Shown: piece after piece, positions 12,721-21,396 of the stretch
Numbering within the stretch: the stretch's first letter is position 1
Layout: each line of letters starts with the position of its first letter
Assembly (NCBI GenBank): GCA_012295275.1
Contig: CM022670.1
Coordinates: 32,883,938 to 32,947,937 of the forward strand
Reading direction: 5' to 3'
DNA: 64,000 bases
Origin: Chrysomallon squamiferum
Taxonomy: Eukaryota; Mollusca; Gastropoda; Neomphalida; Peltospiridae
The notes under the pieces: generated by a model
The model's input: the letters and a program-made list of their open reading frames with translations, nothing else
The model's database searches: none
Told to the model about the DNA's origin: nothing
Translations under genes and position numbers: made by a program

Positions 12721-12984
12721 ACGTTTTAAAACATTTCCGTACTTTATATTGAATTAATTCCTAAATCCTTTGGATAAGCGTATTATTCCGAAAATCGTGT
12801 AGACACTAAATTGTCTTTAAGACTTGTTTTTTTTCTGTAAGCTATGACGGGTCGTGCTGTTAGTGGATTTTTCATATTAGTCTGAAAATTAAAATATTGC
12901 TCCTTCATGATTTTACCAACGTCAACGTTGCGGCGATTGTAAATTATTGGGAAAATTATTTTATCTTTCTCTTTATATTTGCCC

Positions 12985-14190
12985 GAGTCAACATTTATTC
13001 CAATTGGTCTTAGGGTTTGTAACGTGCGAGTCGAAAACGCTTCTCAGTCTAAAAATGTCAGTTTCAGTTTTGGATTCGAGAATGGGGGTTTGTTCTATTG
13101 GGATTTTTTTAAAATGATCCTCCAGTATATGACCAGGTAGGTTAAAGTGTTTGGCGACAGGAATGTCAACTTCATGCCTAATATCGTATTTGTGACAAGC
13201 AGTTGTAACTCGTAACATATTTTTTGTTTGGCCGACGTACTGTTTTTTTTTTTTTTTTTTACCCAAATTGCACAACATTTTTGAATCACAGTTTAGGTTA
13301 GTCCGGATTTGATGTTCAGTTTTTATTTGTTCGCTACTCAGCCTAGACTGAGATTTTATTGTCGTGGAGCCTGCATCTGGTCTTTTTGCAGGTCGCTGTA
13401 GATCCGGTACCCAAGTGAGGTGGATGTAGGGTTTTATATACTTTGAATGTGTCTGTTGGATCCAAGAATTTTTCTAATTCTATGACGTTTTCAGATTTAA
13501 TTTTTCTTAAAACTCGTTTTGAATAATCTCTCGATTTCAGAGCACAAAACAAAACTGAATTATTAATTTTTTTTCTTTGTTACTCGAATTTCTGTGGAAC
13601 CTAATGACTTCAGGTTTAACAATGCCTTTAAATGTATGATTTATAATTCAGCAGTTGTTGATAATGCAGTGGGTTTAAAAAATACTTTATAATCTCAATA
13701 ATTAGATTTTTCAAATTGTATACTTTTGTAAATTGTTACATCCAAACAATCCACCGTTTGATCTGATATTGTGGCTTTAAGTTTAATATTATCATTTTGT
13801 TGATTTAATAATTAAAACAAATTTGCAAAATTCATCTTCAGAATGTTGCCAAATATTATGAATGTCATCAAAATATCTGAGATATAAAAATGGCTTCTTG
13901 ATTGCTTTGTTTAATGCCGCTTCTTCCCATTCTGCGATATAAATGGAAGCAAAAGTTGGGCTGAAACGCTTGCCCATGGCGCATGACGTCATGTTTATTT
14001 AATTTCTGACGTAAAAAGCTAAAAGGATAATCATAGACGTTATCTTTTTGTTTGTTGAGCGGTGTAAAATTACGAAAAAGGGTAAATAAGTAAAATTTTT
14101 GACTAAATTTTCTTCATTAAAGTTATATTCCTTTTCTAACAATAGAAGATTTCGGAACAGAAACACCATCTCCCCCTTGCGTACTTTCAA
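12985..14190 (-). mobile_element. degenerate, 5'-truncated Penelope-like retroelement
   Basis: Read on the minus strand, two diagnostic pieces occur in the order expected for Penelope-like elements. First is a reverse-transcriptase core (13992-13792) with MGKRFSPTFASIY and the catalytic-type RYFDDI at about 13878-13861. About 550 bp later comes a GIY-YIG-type endonuclease remnant (13278-12988) with YVGQTKN, then PVAKHFNLPGH. A linker fragment (13552-13343, ending KKTRCRLHDNKI) lies between them in another frame. At least one in-frame stop (just upstream of 13992), frame changes and an 18-T homopolymer at about 13243-13260 show it is dead. The N-terminal part of the RT is missing. Proteins of this class prime reverse transcription at a nicked target. 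Element boundaries are approximate. Confidence 0.8.
13984..14014. promoter_or_regulatory. TGACGTCA and TGACGTAA sites inside the retroelement, upstream of copy 2
   Basis: A perfect CRE palindrome TGACGTCA (13984-13991) and a TGACGTAA (14007-14014) lie about 230-255 bp before the ATG of copy 2. Both fall inside the retroelement's RT region. Other LRRC71-like copies also have TGACGTAA upstream, so use as promoter sequence is possible but unproven. Confidence 0.3.
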
Positions 14191-14238
14191 ACTGAATTAA
14201 ATACAAAAATAAATATTAACATACACACCCTGGTGATA

Positions 14239-15810
14239 ATGGTTAAGAAACATGAAAAACAAAATGCAGAGGAAGGAAGACACTACCGACCAACTTATTC
14301 TTGCACTGGCCGCTTTCATACTGATTTTACAGAGCTTTGCCGCAGAAACGACATAGTTGCTATTCCTCAGGTCATCCAGAGAGCAATCCCACCTTGTGAA
14401 TGCAGGGCAGAGAAGTTTAAAGAAAAGACCAAACGCGGACCTAACGAAGCAGACGATGAACGCACATCTCCACAACCTAAAACGTACGTTGTGAAAGAAT
14501 CATTTGAATATTTCAAGCCAACAGTTCAAGTTAAAATGGACAATCCCGACAAACAAGACACTGTTACGGAAATATACATCAGAGGTTGGAAAATTGATAA
14601 CACAATGATGAGTATTTTTAAGCAATGTTGGCCAGTTCTTTCAAGATTGCACACAATAAATTTGTGGCATGCTGGTCTTTCAGGCGAGGGAGTCACAACC
14701 TTAGCGACATTTCTTCCGCAGTGTACAAATATACGATCTCTTGTACTGGATGGCAATTGGTTAAAAGAAGAAAATTGGTTTGAACTGATTGGACCAAAAA
14801 GTCTTGTGCAACACTTGTCGCTAAGGAACTGTTTTATTACCGATAAGGGAGCTCAGGGTATTGGTCGAGCTCTGGGAACTATGAGGCGAATTAACACCAA
14901 ACTCTTAACACTAAACCTAACTGGAAATAGAATCACGGATGTCGGCTGCGTGGATATAGCAATTGGGCTTCGTATGAATAGAACCTTACTGACTCTGTCT
15001 CTAGCAAGTAATCAGATAGGAGATCGCGGGTGTTGTAAACTTGCTGAATCACTGTCTAATTTTCCCCTTACTCACGAGGAGATTGTTGAAAGGCGGAAGG
15101 AAATATTTAGCCGAACAAACCCAGGAACGGTCAAACCTCCTAACTCGGTTCGAAAGACTGTCAGCAAACAATCTTTGGAAAAAGTTAAAAAGGACAGGAG
15201 TCTCTCAAGGATCAGGAAAGATTCCACGAAGAACGTTAATGAAGAAGATCTAAAACTTTCTCCGCGAAAGGAAAGCAGGCTTTCAGCAAGAAAGGAATCA
15301 CGAAAGGAGATTTTTGTTTTACCGGTGACGGGTAAAGGATCTAAAATTGCCAAATCTTCCTCTTCAATTTCAATAGGCAGTGAATCTATCAGGACTTCAG
15401 CTTCAAGGGACAGTAATTCAACAGAATTGTCGGATACCATGAAAGTGATGGAAGCGGTATCGCAGCAAAACGGCGAATTGTGGATTAATGGGAACAGAGT
15501 TTTGCTTAGTCTGAACCTGTCAAGAAATCGGATAACTGTTCTGGGTTTACAAGCCTTGGTAAAAGCTGTGCAGTACCAAACTGCATCTTTAGAGGCTGAC
15601 AACAAGAAGAAGAAGAACAACATGGGATTGTTAAGGCTCCTTGTATATAAAAATTATTTTCACTCTGATAGCCATCTCATGAGTAAACTGGAAACCCTGA
15701 TGAAGCTGAAAGATCCTATATACAAAGCACCCAAGAAAGAGGTTGAGATTCACAATGGAGAAATTTCAGGCAGTAAAAAAATGTCAGTTGTATCCGTGAA
15801 ACGAAACTGA
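14239..15810 (+). CDS. LRRC71-like: LRRC71-like leucine-rich repeat protein, copy 2
   Basis: 523 aa, single exon. The frame opens at a GTG (14233), but the ATG at 14239 (MVKKHEK) matches the start of copy 1. It shares the CTGRFHTDFTELCRRND, EIYIRGWKID and five-LRR core (NLWHAGL, LDGNW, LSLRNCFITDKGA, LNLTGNRITD, LSLASNQIGD), the KSSSSISI linker motif and the terminal LNLSRNRI repeat. The last repeat is eroded (LLRLLVYKNYF, where others read LxLxxN), and the tail differs from copies 1 and 3. The Penelope-like remnant ends about 50 bp before the ATG, so the proximal 5' flank is partly transposon-derived. Candidate polyadenylation signal AATAAA at 16141. Function as for copy 1: no enzymatic motif, probably a protein-binding scaffold. 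Confidence 0.9.
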   Translation: MVKKHEKQNAEEGRHYRPTYSCTGRFHTDFTELCRRNDIVAIPQVIQRAIPPCECRAEKFKEKTKRGPNEADDERTSPQPKTYVVKESFEYFKPTVQVKMDNPDKQDTVTEIYIRGWKIDNTMMSIFKQCWPVLSRLHTINLWHAGLSGEGVTTLATFLPQCTNIRSLVLDGNWLKEENWFELIGPKSLVQHLSLRNCFITDKGAQGIGRALGTMRRINTKLLTLNLTGNRITDVGCVDIAIGLRMNRTLLTLSLASNQIGDRGCCKLAESLSNFPLTHEEIVERRKEIFSRTNPGTVKPPNSVRKTVSKQSLEKVKKDRSLSRIRKDSTKNVNEEDLKLSPRKESRLSARKESRKEIFVLPVTGKGSKIAKSSSSISIGSESIRTSASRDSNSTELSDTMKVMEAVSQQNGELWINGNRVLLSLNLSRNRITVLGLQALVKAVQYQTASLEADNKKKKNNMGLLRLLVYKNYFHSDSHLMSKLETLMKLKDPIYKAPKKEVEIHNGEISGSKKMSVVSVKRN

Positions 15811-15912
15811 CAGCTTGTATTTTTAAATGAAGATGGACCATTATTTATTATTGTTTTATACTGAGTTAAAAGTGAATATTTTTGATGAGACAGGAATATT
15901 CAGCTGTGCTGA

Positions 15913-15925
15913 CATTATTATTATG

Positions 15926-15981
<56 letters not shown>
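15913..15981. repeat. (ATT)n microsatellite
   Basis: TTA trinucleotide run with one interruption, in the 3' flank of copy 2. Confidence 0.95.
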
Positions 15982-15982
<1 letters not shown>

Positions 15983-16196
15983 TAAGCAGTTTTAATTTCG
16001 AACAACAGAAATATAAGTATTAAAATATATAAACAGGAACATACTATTTTATATGTATGTTTTGATTTTTGTGTGACAGTCTGAATATGCTGTATTTACA
16101 TTAAGATACGTGTTATTATTCAAAATGAATATTAAAATTTAATAAAAGATTTTGTTCCTCTAGTTCTCTGTGGATTATAATAATTTTATATAAAAA

Positions 16197-16197
<1 letters not shown>

Positions 16198-16236
<39 letters not shown>

Positions 16237-16242
16237 TATAGT
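16198..16242. repeat. (ATT)n microsatellite
   Basis: Second TTA run about 220 bp after the first, with the same unit and phase. Confidence 0.95.
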
Positions 16243-16808
16243 AGACAAATATTTAATTAGAACAACGAACAAGAATCGTCAACCTTCTCTCTTTCCATGT
16301 GTTATATGTGTGTGTTATGTGTTTCAAAGTGCAGTATGCTATAAAAGACAAATATTTCAAGTATCCTAAGTTTTATGACAAAACTGGATTTTTAATACAG
16401 ATTCTGTGGTCCAGCAGCCCCTGCATTTCGGCACGTGAATTTGTTTGTTAATTTGCGACCAGAGCGGCGCTGTTATCAGCATTCAAGCGCCGAAATTTGT
16501 TTCTGCAATGCCAAGTTTTCTAGAGACATTGTTCTGTTCATTTGATAAATTAATCTATGATACTGGTCATGTTGGGGGTTATGGGCATTATATTATATGA
16601 AAATCTTTTATTTATTTATTTATTTATTATTTATTATTTCTTCTTTTTGTTTTTCTCAGTTATATCTTCGATAACAAAGCAGTATGTATGTGGAATATAG
16701 CCGGTTTTCTTTTTGATATTGAAGGTCGTTTTGTTTAGACCAGTAATTGATCATGGGTAATTCTGTCGATGTCAAATTAAGAGAGGGGGATGGCTTATTA
16801 CCTGTATG

Positions 16809-16913
16809 TGACGTAATAAATAAGGGACCGAAAATGCATATGACGTTACCAGCTGGGTAAAATCGTTTGCACCAAGAGTTTCTAAGTCGTTTATAAACAG
16901 TTTCGTTTTCATG
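16809..16913 (+). promoter_or_regulatory. candidate promoter and 5'UTR exon of LRRC71-like copy 3
   Basis: TGACGTAA (16809-16816) and TGACGTTA (16841-16848) precede GTTACC-AGCT-GGGTAA (16845-16860). The last resembles an RFX X-box with a wider spacer than usual. A strong 5' splice site, CATG|GTAAGA, follows at 16913/16914. It could pair with the acceptor TTTTTCAG at 17708, giving a 5'UTR exon and a 795-bp intron before the ATG at 17713. All of this is inference from motifs. Confidence 0.35.
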
Positions 16914-17210
16914 GTAAGATCAAATCTCACCTCACGTTTTTAAGGCAAATTAACGATTGAAATTTTCATTTTGACATGAACATCGAACATAGAGGTCACT
17001 TTTATCTTGTTACATAATCCAAATTTTCTTTTTCATCTCCGTCGTTCAAACAGAAATTCGTTAAACGTCTATATAATATAGTATAGTAAGATCTAAATTT
17101 TACCTCTCAAATTAACGATTCTTGGCTTTGAATAAGCAGGAAATACCTTGTTATATAAGTCAAAATTTCTTTCTCATTTCCATCGCACTGACAGACGTTC
17201 GCTAGCACTG
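16913..17210. repeat. diverged tandem duplication, unit ~160-170 bp
   Basis: 16913-17072 and 17085-17210 share an ordered series of blocks: gtaagatc, caaattaacgatt, cttgttacataa/cttgttatataa, caaattttctttttcatct/caaaatttctttctcattt, cgttcaaacag/cgcactgacag and the final ttcgtta/ttcgcta. Both units carry a GTAAGAT donor-like sequence. Confidence 0.6.
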
Positions 17211-17712
17211 TTGCAGTAAATCTGAAAAAATCCCAGTTCTGGCGATAGAGTCATTTCTAATACGTTAGCCACAGTATATAGTTGTTTGTTGTTTTTAACG
17301 CAAAACAAAAACAAAACAACAATAACATATTTTCAGCTTGTAGTACACAACACCATTTTATAGGATTCCCGTAAATTATTTTGTATGTTGGGAAATGGTT
17401 TAGATTCAGCCCATTACAACATTTATATATGTTTATTAATCTAAAGATATGGAAGAAAAGAAAAGAAAAAAAACATCTCCCCAAAAAACAACAACAACAA
17501 CAACAACAAATAAACAATAACAAAATTAAAGATTATTCTTATTTTTGAATTTTTGAAATCAAAATTACAATAAATGAAAACTGAAATGCAGTCTGCTCAT
17601 AATAGCAGCAGCAGCAATAAAAAAGAAAAAGAAAAAGAAGAAGATGAAAGCCATAAAGATATATTTTTACGAACTAAAATAACTTTCTTTTACTTTCTTC
17701 TTTTTCAGTAAA

Positions 17713-19350
17713 ATGAAAGCATCAGCGACAAATAACTACAGAGTAAGCAGCACAAGAACAACTAAAAAACACGACAAGACTCAACCGCTAGAAGATGACA
17801 AAACGCATCTCACTGGAGCATACACGTGTATAGGTCTATTCCACACAGATTTTTTAGAGCTGTGTCGGAGAAGCGACATGGCCACCATTCCTGCTGTTGT
17901 TCTGAGAGCAAAGCCACCTTGTGAGATCAAATCCGAGAGGGTTAAGGACAAGGGTAAAGTTTCCTCACACATCGAACACGATTTGGAACCAACAGAAGAA
18001 GACGGCGAACAAGTAGAAGCACCTCCTAAAACCTACATTATGAAAGACTCGGCCGAATATTTTAAGCCTTCCATACAAGTGCACATGGATCATCCAGATA
18101 AACAAGAAACTGTGACAGAAGTTTATATCAGAGGCTGGAAAATTGATAACACTATGATGAATATTTTAAAGCAGTGTTGGTCTCTCCTCACAAGATTAAC
18201 TACAATAAATCTTTGGCATGCTGGTCTTACAGGCGAGACTGTCAGCACACTAGCCTCAGTTCTTCCACTCTGTTTGCATCTCAAAAATTTAACCCTGGAC
18301 GGAAATTGGATGAAAGATGAAAACTGGCATGAGTTAATTGCCGACAACAGTCCAGTTCTAAATTTATCTCTAAGAAATTGTTTCATAACGGACAAGGGCG
18401 CCGAAGGCCTGGGGCAAGCGCTTGGTACATGTTCGAGGGTTAACACAAAACTCTTACAATTAAATCTTTCTGGAAACAGGATCACGGATGTCGGATGCGA
18501 GCATATAGCAAATGGTCTGCGTATGAACCGAACTCTGTTGACTTTGTCTTTAGCAAGTAACAAAATAGGGGACAGGGGTTGTTGTAAGCTTGCAGAAGTT
18601 TTACATCGATTTTCTCTTACCCACGATGAGGTGGTCGAAAGACGAAAACTTTTATCTGAGAAAGAACAAACTGTTAAACCTAAAACAATAGCACCTATTC
18701 GTTCAAGGAAATCATCGTTTGATAAAAAGAGAGAAAAAGGCATAGGCAAAGTGAAGAAGGAAAAGAGCGACGAGGATAGAAAATCCAAAAAAGAAGATAA
18801 ATCAAAGAGAGAATCTCGCAACAAAGATTCCTCCTCTTATAACTTGTTATCAAAAAATTCAAAAATGTTTAGAACGCCTTCTGCACTTTCGTTAGCGAGC
18901 GAACTTGGAAAACAATTGACAGTGGCTAAAGAGCGTAAACGAGAAAAGAGAACACAATCGGCACAAGAAATGCCTGAAATGCCCAATTTGAGAGTACTGG
19001 AGGGAGCTAGCTATATCGACGGAGAACTATGGGTAACTGGAAACAGAGTCGTTATCTCTCTCAACCTTTCCAGGAACCAGATCGGCATTGAAGGTATACA
19101 GGCTTGGATCAAAACCATGCAGGGTCAGACGGCTTCAGAAGTGGAAAACAAGGAATCTCTCCCCAAAGGCTTGCTGAAACTTAATCTTCTGAACAATGCG
19201 CTGCCTGCCGTTCATCACTTACTGCTATTACTTGATAGCATAATGATTCCAAGAGATCCGTTGTACAAGCCTCCCAGTACTCCGTTAGAGTCGTCGAGTA
19301 AAACAACAATCAGTAGAAAGAAGTCTAGTGACATACTTAAAGTAAAATGA
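17713..19350 (+). CDS. LRRC71-like: LRRC71-like leucine-rich repeat protein, copy 3
   Basis: 545 aa, one coding exon, ATG at 17713 placed 5 bp after a polypyrimidine-AG acceptor (17682-17708). So this copy probably has a 5'UTR intron, even though the coding frame is unbroken. The domain order is as in its neighbours: CIGLFHTDFLELCRRSD, EVYIRGWKID, five LRRs (NLWHAGL, LDGNW, LSLRNCFITDKGA, LNLSGNRITD, LSLASNKIGD), a very basic KEK/DRKSK linker, then the motif MFRTPSALSLAS. Two terminal LRRs and the tail RKKSSDILKVK follow, close to the tail of copy 1. The linker motif pairs it with copy 4 (MYRTSSAVSVAS). No catalytic motif seen. Confidence 0.9.
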   Translation: MKASATNNYRVSSTRTTKKHDKTQPLEDDKTHLTGAYTCIGLFHTDFLELCRRSDMATIPAVVLRAKPPCEIKSERVKDKGKVSSHIEHDLEPTEEDGEQVEAPPKTYIMKDSAEYFKPSIQVHMDHPDKQETVTEVYIRGWKIDNTMMNILKQCWSLLTRLTTINLWHAGLTGETVSTLASVLPLCLHLKNLTLDGNWMKDENWHELIADNSPVLNLSLRNCFITDKGAEGLGQALGTCSRVNTKLLQLNLSGNRITDVGCEHIANGLRMNRTLLTLSLASNKIGDRGCCKLAEVLHRFSLTHDEVVERRKLLSEKEQTVKPKTIAPIRSRKSSFDKKREKGIGKVKKEKSDEDRKSKKEDKSKRESRNKDSSSYNLLSKNSKMFRTPSALSLASELGKQLTVAKERKREKRTQSAQEMPEMPNLRVLEGASYIDGELWVTGNRVVISLNLSRNQIGIEGIQAWIKTMQGQTASEVENKESLPKGLLKLNLLNNALPAVHHLLLLLDSIMIPRDPLYKPPSTPLESSSKTTISRKKSSDILKVK

Positions 19351-21134
19351 ATAGTTATAAATTAATGTTAAAGTGACAAAATATTGTTGCATCTTAAGAG
19401 GTTGATGGATATGCGTGCGATCGCAGGAATTAAAACATTTACGCTGACTATCAAAGCCCAGAATAACAGAAATTCTAAGAGAAAGATAAAATAAATTCTT
19501 TCTCTCTCATTTTCTCACGAGTTATATATGAATTCATGCTAAAAACAAACAAACAAACAATAAAAAATAAAAATAAAAAAAATACACAAAAACCCACCAA
19601 AGAACTATAAAGTTGTGCAATTAAACATAACTGAACAATTTTCAGAATAGTTGCAAATTATTATTATTTTTGGTAACGTTGTATTATATTCCATGTTAGA
19701 AAATGGAAATTTCTTTTATATTAAAGATAAATCTGTTGGTATTTTAATATTAGCTTGTTACTTTCTAATGTTAAGTTACGAAATAAATCCAAGTCATTGT
19801 TGTAATATAACTGTTCTAGATACTGTTTTTATTATTTATTGCAAATAACGACATTTATTTCTTTATTATTATTTTTAACGAAATGTTTGAACATTGTAAT
19901 TGTTTCTAATTTTACGTAATGAAATCATTACGAAAATATTATTCCAAGTAATTGTACATACTATTGTTCTAGCCGTATATAATATTATTTATTGCAAATA
20001 ACATTTATTATTTTATTATTGTTGTTAAAAAAAAATAAAAAAAATAAAAATAAATAAAATAAAAAAATAAAAAATAAATAAATAATAATAATAATAAATT
20101 ACGATATTATGTTTCTAATGAAATAAAAAATTAAATATTATTCCAAGTTGTTGTACGTTTTTTTTAGCGGCTGATAACATTATTTATTGAAAGAAACATT
20201 TATTTTTATTACTGTTGTTACGATATTGTAACTGTTGTTATTATATTTCAAACTGTATTTACTACAGTCTAAAGAAAATGTAAAAAACTGGAATCCGTTT
20301 AAATATTTATATTTCAACTGGTATTTTCTAAATACAAAACAAAAACGGAGCGCTAGCGTCAGTAAGTTTCATTCAAGCAATCGCCATTTTAAAATGAGCA
20401 GTCGATCCACGACTATAGAAAAGGCACAGCGATAAATATATAAATATTTATTTGTTGTTTTGTAGTTTGTATTTTATGTGTTAACAGACTCAGAATAAAT
20501 AATAAGTTTTTATAAAATAACTGTTTTCATATGTTTATTTTATTTTTGTTGTCCAGTGTTCTTTTTTAAAATGATTTCAAACACTGAACGCTACATTCTT
20601 TCTTTTCCTTCTTTTTCGTTTTTTTTCTTTTGTTTTATTTGTGCTATATTAAAATTCACCAGTTCCTCTTTTCTTTATTCCTAAACCCTGACCTCTACTC
20701 TATGTGTGTTTATAGCTATCAGTTATTATTATTATTATTATTATTTTAATTTTTTTTTTTTCGTGTGTATATATATATATATATATTTATTTTAATTTTT
20801 TACTTGTGTATATAAAACATACAAAACATTAAAAAACAACAACATAAGAAACAAAAAAAAAAAAAAAAAAAAAGAAGAAAATTACAACAACACGTAACAT
20901 AAAGCATATGATGAATTTCTTCTGGAAAATATTAGTATATAAATAGAAATCTTGATAGAATCCACTGTACCTGTTCTTATTTGTACTCATAAACACAAAG
21001 TTATTAACAAAACTCTTAAATATAAATCGAGACGTCTATTATCAGCTATTAATATATTATGTTGTTTATTTTTTAACATTTTCAGAACTAAGAATCACCC
21101 ATGAAAATTTATCATTACGCAATCATTTCTAGCA
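19351..21134. other. spacer between copies 3 and 4
   Basis: Contains a three-unit decayed tandem repeat (19761-20230), A-rich blocks, a short AT run (20769-20786) and a poly-A at 20853-20872. Two 65-66-codon frames here are AT-rich chance frames. No gene seen. Confidence 0.55.
19761..20230. repeat. three-unit decayed tandem repeat
   Basis: The series tttctaatg/tttctaatt, attccaagtnnttgta, an agcggctg- or agccgtat-like block, attatttattg(c)aaataacattta and ttattgttgtt occurs three times. The units start near 19761, 19901 and 20111. The second and third are separated further by an inserted AAAT-rich run (20029-20100). Confidence 0.55.
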
Positions 21135-21142
21135 TGACGTAA
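21135..21142 (+). promoter_or_regulatory. TGACGTAA upstream of copy 4
   Basis: CRE-like octamer 255 bp before the ATG of copy 4, identical to octamers upstream of copies 1, 2 and 3. Support is only by recurrence. Confidence 0.3.
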
Positions 21143-21396
21143 GAAACAATTACAGGGGACTTCACTCGCAGAACGTTTACGTTCAGTCCTTTTCGGAAGT
21201 TTTATTTCATTACGAAAAATCATTAAAATGTTTTATTTTTAAAACTTCTGAATATCTGCTATTTGACATTGCTTTGGCTACCATTTTGCGATTTTCTTCT
21301 TTATGAAACTAAATAAATAGTTTTGATGTTTCTCCGTTATGAATTTATTATCAAAACGGTCACTGAGGTTTTAGGATCCAAGCAAAGCAAAATAAT

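Larger units (their letters stand above)
15811..16808. other. spacer between copies 2 and 3
   Basis: 3'UTR of copy 2, two ATT microsatellites (15913-15981 and 16198-16242), and a GC-richer patch at 16405-16500 (two short arms, atttcgg and ccgaaat, are inverted there). No coding signal. Confidence 0.55.

Noticed and set aside
14197-14475. Minus-strand frame overlapping the start of copy 2
   Set aside because: It is antisense to a clearly coding LRRC71-like frame and has no domain. The same holds for the other antisense frames at 10221-10574, 15072-15623, 18123-18824 and 21732-22067.
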